Positions 19,782 through 31,497 of a stretch of 64,000 nucleotides of DNA are shown in pieces (the first letter of the stretch is position 1; each line of letters begins with the position of its first letter). The stretch spans positions 186,001 to 250,000 of the forward strand of contig OW569352.1 in assembly GCA_937625935.1 (NCBI GenBank), given 5' to 3'. The translations under genes and the position numbers were made by a program. The notes under the pieces are model-generated. The model did no database searches and had not been told where the DNA came from. It saw only the letters and a program-made list of their open reading frames with translations. Origin of the DNA: Tetramitus jugosus. Its lineage: Eukaryota; Heterolobosea; Eutetramitea; Acrasida; Vahlkampfiidae.

Positions 19782-20707
19782 ATGGCAGACAAATCAACAT
19801 CAGCAGACGCGCGTGTCAACAAGGTTGTCCAATCTGGAAAATGGAATTTATTGAGCTATGAATGTGAGAAGGCTGAGCTCGATGTACGTCAGTCAATATT
19901 CGCTTTTTTTTCATCGTTTTGATTGTTTTTTGAAAATGAAAAAAATCCCCATTGTGATTCTAACACTGGTGTCCTATTCAATACACACACATGTATAGGT
20001 CATGTCTGAGCCATTTGCTAGACCATCTCCCTTCTTCTATTGTTCATTCCTGTTGGCATACATGATTGAAAATGATTTGAACAATGCTCGTTTCTTGTGG
20101 AAGAGAATTCCAGCAGATGTCAAGAGAAACAATCCTATTATCGGTGTTGTTTGGACCATTGGAAAGCACATGTGGCAGAGAGAGTACTCAAAGACGTATA
20201 GTGCAGTGAGTGAAACACAGTGGGACGCTGCATTGTTGCCATTGGTGAACCGATTGACACAGGCTTTCCGTGAAAGAACTGCCACCTTGTTGACAAAGGC
20301 ATACACTAGCATCAGTGCAAGTGATGTCAGCTTGTTCCTCGGGTTGAGCGAACAAGATGCATCTGCATGTATGTAGACGACGCGTCAATCTCTCTTGTTG
20401 TTTGCTCAACTGATGATTGTTTTGCTAACCATGGTGTTTATGTGTTTGTGAATGACTTTTTTGAATGTGTTGTTGTTGTTTTTGTGATGATCATTCTTGT
20501 TGTTGTTGCTGTTGCTGTTATTACGCATCAATGTTGTTGGTATTGATAGATGTGGCACCTTTGCAATGGGCTTTTGATGCCAATACCAAGTTCTTTACTC
20601 CAAACAAGGAATTTATCACTGCTCAACAAGTTCAACAACAGAGATCATCTGGAATTCAAACACTGCAAGGATTGGCTGACAGGACTGTATTCTTGGAATT
20701 GGATTAG
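19782..20707 (+). CDS. COPS8: COP9 signalosome subunit 8
   Basis: CDS is join(19782..19883,19999..20368,20550..20707), 209 aa, equal to human CSN8. Intron 1 (115 bp) is phase 0 with donor GTACGT and acceptor TATAG; intron 2 (181 bp, donor GTATGT, acceptor GATAG) is phase 1 and leaves a split Tyr codon. Diagnostic sequence: NDLNNARFLWKRIPADVK, IGKHMWQREYSKTYSAV and LLTKAYTSISASDVSLFLGL, matching the CSN8 PCI domain nearly helix for helix. The COP9 signalosome removes NEDD8 from cullins. The third exon (PLQWAFDANTKFFTP) restores the C-terminal winged-helix part that an unspliced reading would lose. Confidence 0.92.
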
Positions 20708-20947
20708 ATTTTTATTGGTGTATGTCCCTTGTTGAAATGTGTATGTGGAGTGTGATTCGCCACTTGTGTGTGAAGCTCACCAAAACACATTTTGTAATTG
20801 TAAAAAAATAAAAATGTATCTCCCTTGCTCGGACTCTTCGTCTTGGAATTGTAGCAGGATGACCAGTGCTTGACTTCTACGACTCTAGTTCTCCGACATG
20901 GTTATCTCCGATTTTCATTCCTTTCCCAAGTATAACAACTACTCAAC

Positions 20948-22294
20948 ATGAATAGTACGAGTTCTTCTATGCAGAGACAGCAACGACAGTCGAATAACAA
21001 GCTCGATCATTCGACGATAATAAAGTCAAAGTGGAGAATCACCTCGAAAATAGGACAGGGAGCTTTCGGTGAGACGTACTCTGCTGTTGATATCTACACC
21101 AATGCTATTGTAGCTATCAAGGTGGAAAGATTAGATAATAAGAAGATGGTTTTGAAATTGGAGGTGATAGCCCTGAAGAAACTACAACCATGTCCCTTTG
21201 TTGTACGATATGTTCACAGCGGAAGACAAGATGACTATAACTTCTTAGTGATGGAGCAGTTAGGTGAAAACTTGGCAGAATTGAAGAAGAAATGTCCCAA
21301 TGTAAGTTGAACATTTGACTGAATTTCCTGTACTTCTTGTTAGTACTGACTCAAGACGTCGATCGTTGGCTCAGCAAAATTTTTCACTGTCAACATCTCT
21401 TCGTTTAGGAATTCAGATGATTGAAGCTCTTCAGGGAGTTCATAAACTAGGTTACATCCATAGAGATGTCAAACCCGTAAGTATCAAGTAAGCTTATCAA
21501 CGCCACGAATAGAGATTAACCTCTATCTTTTTCAGTCTAATTTCGTAATGGGGCGAGAGGAGAAGAACGATAGGGCTTATCTTATTGATTTTGGTTTGGC
21601 AAGAAAATTCAGACTGCCGAATGGGGAGCTACGGCCGCCAAGAAAGACAGCTGGATTTCGAGGAACGGCAAGGTACGCATCCCTCAACTCTCACAAAATG
21701 AAAGAACTAGGAAGGAGAGATGATATATGGTCGGTTTTCTATGTATTGGTCGAGTTCTGTGCTGGTTCATTACCATGGAGAAAAATTAAGGAGAAGGAAA
21801 CCATTGGCCAGCTGAAAGAAAAACTAACTAATGCAGAACTGGTATCCGATCTTCCTCGACAGTTTGTTTCATTCATGGATTATCTTCATAATCTTGGATA
21901 TTCGGACGAACCAGATTACGATTATTTGAAGAATTTATTGCGCGAGATTATAGAAGAGAATAACTACTCATATGATGAGTGGGATTGGATGATGAAAGAA
22001 CAGCCACACAGTCCTCCTACACGCGAAATGCAATCAATACTAGAAGAGGGTGCAATCTCAAGTAATCCTAGCGCCAGAAGAGACACTACTCGAGTTGTCA
22101 CAAATCCTATCTCGAATCCCGCACAAAAACACAACGTGAATGACACAGATGACTTCTGCAATGTCTACGTAACGAGAAAATCTTCAGATGACTTCAAAAA
22201 TGTTAATCTTTTGCAAGGAAAGAAGTATACAATAGACCTCAAGGACAACCTGCAAGATCGCTCTATTCATGGTTGTAAGTGTGTCGTCATGTAA
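20948..22294 (+). CDS. Tau-tubulin-kinase-like CK1-superfamily kinase with CaaX terminus
   Basis: CDS is join(20948..21301,21375..21476,21536..22294), 404 aa; introns of 73 and 59 bp, both phase 0. Kinase motifs: Gly-rich loop IGQGAFGETYSAVD, VAIKVE lysine, YIHRDVKPSNFVMG, DFG in YLIDFGLARKF. Segments RPPRKTAGFRGTARYASLNSH and LPWRKIKEKE are typical of TTBK rather than CK1. The second acceptor at 21374 gives the same spacing as TTBK before the STSLRLG helix; the nearer TTAG would create a stop. The last residues, GCKCVVM, form a CaaX box (C401), predicting prenylation and membrane attachment. Substrate is unknown. Confidence 0.9.
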
Positions 22295-22299
22295 TGTCT

Positions 22300-23808
22300 T
22301 CAAAACAAACCTGGCAACACTGCTTTCCATAATTTTATGCGATACTTTTGGTCCTTTCCTCTGCGTACCAACAGCTCCTTCAGAGAGCTATTATTTGGAA
22401 TTAGGAATGGATTTCTCTGAGATAAATGTTCAATCAAACCCCGTATGACATCTTGGAATAGATACACGAATAGCATTCTCTTCAGAGAGCTACGAATATG
22501 ATCTGATTCGTTTTTATCTGAAAACAAACGAATAACGCATAGAACAACACTCTTCTCTCTGATTGAAATTCGACTTTCGAGTAAAATACGTTTCATTCTT
22601 GCGCTATCTTCCATCGGAATGTGTAGAACATTTTGTTTTGTGCGTCGATAAATGAGTAGCAGTAATTGATTTTCTAACAATCGTTGGTATGTGTTCCATT
22701 GTTTCCCTCGTAATGTATGATTGATTAAATCATTCTCAATCTTCTCAATGGTATTATACTTGTATAAAAAACGCAAATGTTTTTCAAGCTCGAATGACGT
22801 AAATGGATAATTAATGGTAGATGCATTCCTCAATGGGATAACATTTATCCAAGGATCTTTTTCCACCGTTTCTCCATCATTCTGAACAGAACTCGTTGCA
22901 GCTGCGGTTGATAATGGTAAATATATATCAATAACCGTCTTTCGCTCTCGTAACTGCACAATTTGATTATACAGAGTATAGATCTGATTCTGTTGTTTTC
23001 TCTGTTCTTCTTCGAATCTTTCCATTTGTATTCGCTCGTGTGCACTTAGCAGCCTTTCACGAATAGTATCGTCAGACCACAAAATTTTCGCAACTCTTCT
23101 CATTAGTCGTTTTCGGGCAGATTTCTTCATGTGAAGCGCGAGAGGTTCCTTTTCGTCCTGTCGTTTTCTTAGCATCTCGTCATCTTTGTTTTCTAAAACC
23201 TTATAAGAGCGAGCACCTAGCTTTGTTCGTTGATAGAGCTGAATTGTATTCTGATAAAAGCGCTGAACACTCTCCACAAGCATTGGTAATTCCACAATAC
23301 TTGAATAGACATTGGATTGCAGAGCTCTAATGTCATACATCACTTCAGCAAATGATTCAATCAGATCGAGCAACAAAGTTTGATCATTCATGGATGGTTT
23401 TGACTGTTTCCGAATTGGATATTGCTCTATTACATCATAGTGCACTAGCTCAGTTACGGATGGAGCACTCAACTCTCCATTTGTCTGTTTTCTGCTTGTA
23501 TTGTTGATCAACACATTCGGATAAACGTTCATTTCCTTCACATCTGAATAGTGTCTGGACAGTAAATGCTCTGAATCGTAGGCATAGTGCAACTGTCCTG
23601 TTTGCAAATTGGTCATGAGCGTTGGTTCATATGGTGTTTCTGTTCTGTTTGTTGGTAGATATCTACGTCTACCAATCACATGATTCGACAGAGGTGATTC
23701 CTTCAATGCAATGAGAGGATTTGGCTCACCATACGCTCCTTGCATCATACCAAACAGCATTTGATGCCATACGTGAGCAGAAGAGTTGTTGCGCGATGAT
23801 GCTTGCAT
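22300..23808 (-). CDS. Uncharacterised 502-aa helical protein
   Basis: I do not recognise this protein. It is basic and mostly helical, with a likely coiled coil near residues 210-290 (RIQMERFEEEQRKQQNQIY). Motifs such as MLFGMMQGAYGEPNPLIALK at the start look non-repetitive and constrained. There is no signal peptide or membrane span. Its stop is only about 5 bp from the kinase stop on the other strand, so the two genes share 3' flank. Long, non-low-complexity coding sequence argues that it is real. Confidence 0.72.
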   Translation of the reverse strand: MQASSRNNSSAHVWHQMLFGMMQGAYGEPNPLIALKESPLSNHVIGRRRYLPTNRTETPYEPTLMTNLQTGQLHYAYDSEHLLSRHYSDVKEMNVYPNVLINNTSRKQTNGELSAPSVTELVHYDVIEQYPIRKQSKPSMNDQTLLLDLIESFAEVMYDIRALQSNVYSSIVELPMLVESVQRFYQNTIQLYQRTKLGARSYKVLENKDDEMLRKRQDEKEPLALHMKKSARKRLMRRVAKILWSDDTIRERLLSAHERIQMERFEEEQRKQQNQIYTLYNQIVQLRERKTVIDIYLPLSTAAATSSVQNDGETVEKDPWINVIPLRNASTINYPFTSFELEKHLRFLYKYNTIEKIENDLINHTLRGKQWNTYQRLLENQLLLLIYRRTKQNVLHIPMEDSARMKRILLESRISIREKSVVLCVIRLFSDKNESDHIRSSLKRMLFVYLFQDVIRGLIEHLSQRNPFLIPNNSSLKELLVRRGKDQKYRIKLWKAVLPGLF

Positions 23809-23859
23809 CCTTTTTTATTTCATGTTTCTTGTTTTGTGGTCTTGGTGGTTGGCTCCCAT

Positions 23860-26800
23860 TCAATTTCTGAAAAATATCATCAGCTTTGCAGCTTTTTGTA
23901 ACTCGTGGGTCGTGGCTGAATTCGGAATGTCTGAAGGATATGGCACATTGACCAACTCCTTTACTTCGTTTTGCAAGTTACTCTTCTTCTTCTTCCATGC
24001 AGACACAATGGCAGATCCGAAAATATCTCTGCACAGATCTTCCTTGGCTAAACCCAAAAAGAATCGATATGCGAGCATGATTCTGTCTCTTTGGGGCGAA
24101 CTATCAGCATTGAGAACCCAGGTACCCTTCTTACAAGTAAATGTAATACTGGTATCGTTTGTAGTATCTTGAGTCATTGGACAGAAGAACTTTTGGAGAG
24201 GGTCAATGAATCTGGATTGGACAATAACCTTCCTATCGGCTCCCTTCAAGGTGGTTCTTTGGTGAGAGAATTCGACAGTAACAGAGTTCTTATTTGTATC
24301 CTGTAGACCAGAAACAGATAATTCTCCTCTTGTCAGTGCGTGAGTCAACATTTCTAGAAACTCTTGGTCGAGGGTTACCCTGACAGCGGAAGATGATTCC
24401 ACAGCCACTCCTCTCACACCATCACTTCTAACTGGGATATACTGCACCTTAACATGTAAACCTACATGTTCGTTGCAGATTTGAAACTTGTTCTTATTTC
24501 CTCCACTGATAGGGGAATAAGTTCCGTCTCTCTTATCCGAGGCTAACCAAACATATTCTGATTGTCCTTCAACTCCACCATAGTAAGATCCCGAAACAGA
24601 GAGTTCAGTCGACATTTGACCACTGCCACTAATTTTAACGTTGGTAACCGTTGGTGGTTTGGCCTGGACTACTTCTGTGTCGTACTTTACGACCTTACCT
24701 TTGACGTTGTCACATCTGATTGGGGTGTACTCAAATGAAATTGAAAAGCCAATATCTTGCTTCGTGACTGTATATTCATTGGTTTCGATTGCAATAGTTG
24801 GATTGGACAGAGCATCTAATCGTTTCCATCTTTTCATTGAGGCTCCTTCTCGTCCACCAAAGTATTCGCACCTAGCAACTAATTTGCAATCTTCGACTGC
24901 CTCTCCTTCAACAAACAGATTGTTGATAATAGGAAAGCCAGGTACAACTGCTTCTGATGTGATTGTTGATATTGCTTCTCCTATGACTCCATCATCTCTG
25001 ACTGGTGTGCATTCAAATTTGATGTAAGCACCAATATCATCAGCAGTTAAGGAATATACTCTCAAACCACTATTCCCTGGAATAAGTGTAGAATTATCGT
25101 CTCGCACTCTGTACCATTGTAGAACACTGATACCTTCGACTCCGCCATGATACTCATAAGATGCAGTAAGCTCCTTCGCCTCTTCGTTTCCTCCAGATAA
25201 AACGCAATTACGGGCTGTAGGTTCGCTCGCACCAATCACTGTTGATGTTGTACACATTTCTTCTCCAACGACACCATACTCATCGCGAGAAGGTATAAAA
25301 TAACATCTTAATCTACAACCGATATCTTCGTCAATGATTTGGTATGTCAGGCCTTCACAAAGTGGCATTTCGATCTCACTTTGATCCACTCTTACCCATC
25401 TGAACCTTTTCTCTCCAGACAAATATTTTCCTTCAACATAAGCCTCAACTGTTCCATCTTGAGTAAAATCTCCAGTAATAGAAAATTCTGAGACCTCAGG
25501 ACCTCTTGAAATGACAACTTCTGAAGGAGAACTGAACGCCCATTGGCTCTCACTGTCAGATCGCACACCTTTAACAGCATAAATAAGGCGAGTATTGATA
25601 TCCTCTGTTTGGATAGTGTATATATCTTGAGTAGCTCCTTCAATCTCTACTTCAGCACTCTCTGTGAGGCGAATCCATTTGTGTTCTCTAGAAACCTCAA
25701 TCCCTCCATAGAACTCTGCCGATCCATACACAGTCTCATGTTCTCTTACTTTCATTGCATGTATTTGCACCTTCGTCATGAGAGGATCAGATGCCTTCAC
25801 AACTTCAGTTACAATTTCTGAAGGCTCCCCTTGGACACCATCGTCTCTTACAGGAGTCAACTTCACCTTAAGCATTTTGCCTAAGTCCTTCATCGAGATC
25901 GAGTATTCCATTTTTCCTTCTTGATCTTCTAGTTCGACCTCCTTCTCCTCCAATCTGTACCATTGAATAATACTAGCTCCCTCAACCCCACCTATATATG
26001 AATAATTCAATTTGACTTCTCCATCTTGAACAAATTCTCCCGAGATAGCAAGAGTAGTAATTCGAGGGACTGATGCTTGCACAGCTGTACTGGTTCTTAC
26101 CGAGAGGGACCTTCCAACAACTCCATCACTTCGAACGGGAGTCTTCGTAGCTTGAACATAGCTTCCAACATCTTCTAATGTGAGAGTGTAGGTGCTATCA
26201 TGGCAAGGCAAAGTAATGCTCTCTCCCTCAGGACTAATTCTAAACCATTCAATAGTACTGTTTCCCTCGAAACCACCAAAATATTCACTATTCAAACTTA
26301 GAGTGTCACCTTGGACAAGAGATTGTTCATTAAGACTTAATGAATTGAGATGTGGGGCTACTGGGCGTACAATCTCAGTAACCTTTGTTCCAAGAATTCC
26401 TCTTGTTCCATCGGAGTCCACTGGTACTATTTGCACCTTCAATCGTCGACCAACATCATCCAAGGATAGTTGCAATTGTTTCTCATGTTCACCCACGATT
26501 TCTTCAAACTCATTTGTCCCTAAAATGCTTCTAAACCAAGAAATATCGGTCTTACCTTCGACTCCTCCATAATAGTCATAATCAATCTCAATGGTACATC
26601 CTTGGAAAGTATCACCGACAATGATTAAATTCTCAATCTCTGGAGATGCAGCCCTTACGATTTCAGATTCAACTCGTGTAGGAGCTCCAGCTACACCATC
26701 CTTTCTGATTGGAGTGAATTCCACTGCTATTCGGTGGCCAATGTCATCTATAGTGAGATCATATGTGGGACCTTCTACTATCCTACCCTTTGGCCCGTAC

Positions 26801-28387
26801 CACTTCAGAACACAATCACCTTGTTTTCCACCAGAGTAAAAAGCTCTCACATTTAGCACCTCTCCCTCAGTGGCAATTCCTTCAATACAAATTGATTCGC
26901 ATTTTGGATCTCCGTATTGCACTTTATCTTCAGAAAAGTCGTACACAGCAAAGAGCTCATCTTCAAGACCACTATCATTGTAACAAGAGAATTCAACCTT
27001 GAGTGAAGAACCAAAATCTTCAATGGTTGGAATATACTCTAGACTATTGGAATTCTCGATCTCAGAGTACGAGGTACCATTCAATGATCTAAACCAGCGA
27101 ATTCTCGTATAGAGACATCTTGTTGCTTCAGAGGTTTGTTGAGTCGTAGAAATAGAAACTGTATCCTTGTGCAAGATGTCCTCAGCACACAAAAATTGGA
27201 CGTCATATTCGCCTGCAGGAATGAGCACTTTGATGGAGTACTCATTTCCCTCGCCTCGTTTCATTTTAATCGGTAAACACTGGAATTGTCAGTTAGAAGG
27301 AGACAAACTCAAACAATGAAAACACGAAAACATACATTATCTATCTGCAAAGTGACTTGATCTGACTCACTTGTAATTGTGAAAGAATGGACAATCAAAT
27401 TAGGAGGTGAGTGGACTTCCACATCCCCCTCCAATTGAAAAACAGGAATGACCCTACATTTCTCATTCTCTTTTGCTTCTCCAATGAGTGAGAGTCGAGC
27501 AAGATGCAGCGGTGTTTGTTGTGTTTTTTTTCTTTGGATGAGTTTGAAGTGTTCATCTGCTCTCTGTCTAACATCATAATCTTCTTCGTCTTTCGAGATA
27601 TACAGACCTTCTCTTGCACTGATTGCAACTGAGGTTCTGTACTTAAATCCCTTGCATTTCTCAGATTCAGTCAAGTCTAAATGTTTCATGTAAGAACTCA
27701 GCCTAACAACGTCACAATAACAAATTTGTAACTTACCCTGGCCGTTCACCTTCTCAAGTTTCAAATTTAAACCATACGAGATCTCCTTGAACTCTTTCAT
27801 CTCTGAGATGCTGTTATCTATGAGATTGAGCACTTCCAACTGGGGAAGGTGAGGAAAATCTTTGTAATCGTGCAACATATTTGAATTGAGATTAAGAACC
27901 CGTAATTTAGGGAGGGGAGTCAATCCCGTAAACGACGATATTTGATTAGAGCTTAAATTAAGAGATTCCAAGTTCAACAAGAGAGGAATACTCTCGAATG
28001 ATTCCAGCTTGCTGCTGTTCACAAAAACATGCTTCAAATTAGGCATACTCTCCAGAAAATTAAGGGATGAGATGCTGTTCGAAGACAAATCAATCACTCT
28101 GAGAACTGGAAATTGAACAATCAACTCCAATGTATGCAGTTCCCCATTTCTCAAATACAGATATTCATAATCGAACAATTCATTGATATCAAAATTTGAT
28201 AAATCAGTGTTACTCAAATTCATTTTCTTTATGAAGAACAGTCGTGAGTTAGTCAGAGAAATCGATATCATGATGAGAGGACAAATAAACTAACCTTCGT
28301 CTGCTCTACCAACCTCTTTGCAGACGGTGGCGCTCTGACAGAAACTCTCAAAGATCCATTGAGTAAAGATCGCTCCTTGATCGTCAT
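23860..28387 (-). CDS. AIR9: AIR9-like microtubule-associated protein (LRR plus A9 repeats)
   Basis: CDS is complement(join(23860..27279,27336..28226,28295..28387)), 31+297+1139 codons, about 1467 aa. Introns of 68 bp (donor GTTAGT) and 56 bp (donor GTATGT, acceptor TTCCAG) are phase 0. Exon 2 holds leucine-rich repeats (residues about 50-180, e.g. LRVIDLSSNSISSLNFLE) and an AIR9-type linker (AISAREGLYIS). Exon 3 carries about nine Ig-like A9 repeats, each with a YYGGVEG-type turn, a W(Y/F)R core and an RxDGVxG-type end. A conserved C-terminal domain follows. Plant AIR9 marks cortical microtubules and the division plane; kinetoplastid homologues bind the cytoskeleton. Plant AIR9 is somewhat longer (about 1700 aa) with a basic N-terminal region that is nearly absent here. 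Confidence 0.88.
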
Positions 28388-28570
28388 TATCACAGTGCTT
28401 TCTTTCTTTGTGATTCGGTAGGAAACTGTAAATTTTTTAGCGCCATATTTTTGTAATGACCGGTTCCAGAGGTTGGTGGAACAAAAAAATCAAGAATTTG
28501 TTGGAACTGGCTCTCACCCAACCAAACAAAGAACCAAAGATTATCGAGACATACAGACACCAAGTACATC

Positions 28571-30051
28571 ATGTCATCCCAACAGCATACTCAATCGTAT
28601 GAATTCAGGTATGTTTCCCACCAAGTGAGTCCTCAATTCTCTAACCATTCACACTCACTCACTCACCGACCAATTTTGTATTCATCTGTTACTTACTGTA
28701 TAGCGAGTACACGAACAGCACAGATTTTCGACATGACTTATCATACGAGAACAAGATTATCATTGGAAACTACTCAAGGCAAAACCAATGTCTCATTGAT
28801 GATGAATTTCAAACAGTGAAGCGTCAATTCATCACTCAAAAGATACACGTACCCAAAGAATCTATCGCCTCCATCTCTGGTCATCAACAAAATGAAGTAC
28901 TCTTGTACATGAAGCACTCCAAAACCAGTGAAGAAGTGTCAGATAAACCAGAGGGTGTACTTGATGATTTTTGGTCCTCGTTTGTCGATTGTTGGACAGC
29001 TCTATTCAAACTACCTCACATGGTGAGCAAGTACTCTGGCCGTAATGACTACCAATGGAAGAATGGTGTCTTCTCTAAATTGTATCCATTTATTATCAAA
29101 GACCTAGATGATCAATTCGAAGAAGATAGACAAGTGCACGTGTCGATCAATGCATCCTCTCTATTGCAAGATCACTCCAACACAGCAGCGACAACATCGT
29201 CAACTGCAGATCAGCAGCAGCAACAACAGCAGCAAACCACCATTACCATTCCCAACATGATTACAATTGGCATTCAAAAAACGAGAGAGATTCGTCAATG
29301 TCTGTCCAAGCTAAAGATCATGCAAAAGAATCCAACCATCGATCAAAAGCTATCATTGGGTGAAACATTCGTACCATTCTTTTGCTGCAAGGAAATGGGT
29401 GACAAAGGATCGCAATTCCAAGCAGAAAATGAGCTGTCAATTGCAATGAAGAGCTGTTTGGATTGTCAGTACAAGTGCCTAGGATCCCAAGCCAAGACCA
29501 AGAGAAGAATCGTTGTTGGATTAACATGTGTTGGCCCCATTGTCACAGGTTTTATCATGCGTAGAAAGCAACTCTCAAGCAAGGAGTTTGAGAACGATGA
29601 TGCAACAGTTTCATGCATGCAACCAATCGACTCCTTCAATCTGTCGTTGTTTGATGACTTGATGAGATTGGCCAAGTTCTTGGCATCCACAAAGTGCTAT
29701 GGTGATGAGTTGGTTCAAGATGTACGTCTAAGGCTGAGACAATTGGTCTCACCAAAGGACGCGAAGAGCTCTGCCATCGTAACCCCTCCAGCACCTAAGC
29801 AAATAGCAGCAACATCCCCAACAGATGAACGGAAGGTGCAACAACAGCAACCATCCAAAAGAAAGAGTCCTGATGTGAACCAACGATCATCATCCAAAAA
29901 GCAAAAGCCATCTAGCAATAAGAGCGTGAGCAACCATCACTCCAACAATGGTGAAACTGAGTTCTCTGCAGGCACTGACTCAGACTTGGATGCAGATTAT
30001 GACGACCGTGGTGAACAGGAACACACCCAATCTGACGATAGTAAGAACTAA
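28571..30051 (+). CDS. Uncharacterised protein with acidic/basic nuclear-type tail
   Basis: CDS is join(28571..28608,28704..30051), 461 aa, with a 95-bp phase-2 intron (donor GTATGT after TTCAG, acceptor GTATAG). Splicing joins Ser-Glu-Tyr codons into a frame open for 1.3 kb, which supports the model. The N-terminal 350 residues look globular: LDDFWSSFVDCWTALFKLPH, FVPFFCCKEMG and a Cys-rich SCLDCQYKCLGS are notable. A Gln run splits this region. The tail has SKRKSPDV and SSKKQKP, probable nuclear localisation signals, then acidic residues. I do not recognise the family. It diverges from AIR9 across 184 bp containing an AGCGCCA site. Confidence 0.68.
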
Positions 30052-30077
30052 CTTGTGACCAATAAAATGTAACCTTG

Positions 30078-31133
30078 TTATGCAGTGTTCCTTATTTGCT
30101 GTTTGCTGTATCGCCGTAACTGAGAAACATTTCCAGCTTCTCCTCCTGTGTGAATATAAATCCATTTCTGCTCAGCGAGCTCTGGTTGCTCCTTTAGTTT
30201 GTCAACAAACGATAACAGAGTTTTTGGAGCATAAATCAAGTCTAACTCAATATCATAAAGCTCTTTAAACTCTTTCCAAAAATGATACACTTGTGGATGA
30301 GGTTGTGCAAACCGCCTAAATTTCGATTTTGACTCAATACAATGAATGTTGGTCTCTATCCACGCTCTGTCAGGAAAAGTGTCCTGCATTTGATCATAGA
30401 GATAACATGTCCTTCCAACACATGGTACAGTCCACAATTTTGTCATTGGTTGATTCTCACTCAAATATCGACTCAGAAATAAACTTGTCGTCCCTGTTCC
30501 ACTCGGCAACAAGATATTTGCTGGCTCCGATCCAATTTCTCGCGTTAAAAACTCTCCCAACAAGTCAACCCCTTGCTTTGCTTCAATGGAGGCCCCACCT
30601 CTCTCGACAATCAATGTATCACCTCTCTTTTGTTCCAACACCACATCTGACTCGTATCGCTCAATGTTTCGCATCTCTACAATCATATTGTCACACGACG
30701 AAAGAAACACTTTGCCAAATGTTGAATCATGCAGCTCAGTTGTCCTCCAATAGTCACTACTCGGTTCATCCGTATAATAAATGAACTGCCATCCGTGATC
30801 CAAACACATTTGATAGATGGCATACATGGCATTGGAGAAATTACCACCTCTAGAAATGACTCTTCTCACATGCCTGTACTTTGTCTCATAATTGTCATAG
30901 AAATGAAACAATTTGAGTGCCTTGTTGCCAGACAAAGCGTTCCGATATTCTTCATCAGCACAAGGCAATGCTTCTCGTGTGTGAACGATTCTTGTGGTGC
31001 AAACTTGAAATTGGTTCTTGGGAGCAAGCAGCTGCTGCATGGGTTGAAGTGCGGAGCCATGAGACGGACGGCTGCTCATTTCTAGTTTCCGAAGTGAAAA
31101 GAGTACTCGTTGGTTGATCATAAGGTGGTGCAT
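30078..31133 (-). CDS. PLP enzyme, ACC deaminase / D-cysteine desulfhydrase-like
   Basis: A 351-residue fold-type II PLP enzyme. The cofactor lysine is in LSGNKALKL; ISRGGNFSNAMYA is the adjoining substrate-loop motif; LLPSGTGTTSLFLSRYL binds the PLP phosphate; IHTGGEAGN closes the active site. These motifs match the bacterial ACC-deaminase/D-cysteine-desulfhydrase group (proteobacterial branch) better than eukaryotic serine racemase. Reaction (ring opening of ACC to 2-oxobutyrate, or D-cysteine to pyruvate) cannot be chosen from sequence. The first 18 residues (MHHLMINQRVLFSLRKLE) may be a targeting leader, or the start may be the Met at 31079. Possible transfer from bacteria. Confidence 0.82.
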   Translation of the reverse strand: MHHLMINQRVLFSLRKLEMSSRPSHGSALQPMQQLLAPKNQFQVCTTRIVHTREALPCADEEYRNALSGNKALKLFHFYDNYETKYRHVRRVISRGGNFSNAMYAIYQMCLDHGWQFIYYTDEPSSDYWRTTELHDSTFGKVFLSSCDNMIVEMRNIERYESDVVLEQKRGDTLIVERGGASIEAKQGVDLLGEFLTREIGSEPANILLPSGTGTTSLFLSRYLSENQPMTKLWTVPCVGRTCYLYDQMQDTFPDRAWIETNIHCIESKSKFRRFAQPHPQVYHFWKEFKELYDIELDLIYAPKTLLSFVDKLKEQPELAEQKWIYIHTGGEAGNVSQLRRYSKQQIRNTA

Positions 31134-31497
31134 ATGTTGTCTTCAAGGAATAATTCAGCAATAGTTCTTTCTTGAATGATAATATGTTTTTTTAATCACA
31201 TCATTCTTGTTGATTTGTTTGGTCGCGGGAAAAAAACAATTCAAGGTTGAGTGTGAGAAAAAAATGTGGGTAGTGATCAAAACTTTTGGACAAGGAATTT
31301 TGGAACCAATTCAATTATTTCATTGTTTGATCATCAATGTTATGCATTCCCACAATAATGATCCCATGATGACGAATACCATGTTCATCAAGATGTTCAT
31401 TTGTCCAAGTTCAACAACAACAACAACAACATGAATGAAACAATAAATGTGCGTATCTGTGTGTACAAGTATTATTATATTTCATTTTATTATTTAT
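31134..31497. other. Intergenic region, PLP enzyme 5' side / profilin 3' side
   Basis: 364 bp of AT-rich DNA with a CAA repeat near 31408-31430. It should hold the PLP-enzyme promoter and the profilin 3' end, both read on the minus strand. No gene is seen. Confidence 0.4.

Noticed and set aside
21341-21374. Nearer TTAG acceptor for kinase intron 1
   Set aside because: It would place a TGA in frame; the CTCAG at 21374 restores the exact TTBK spacing.
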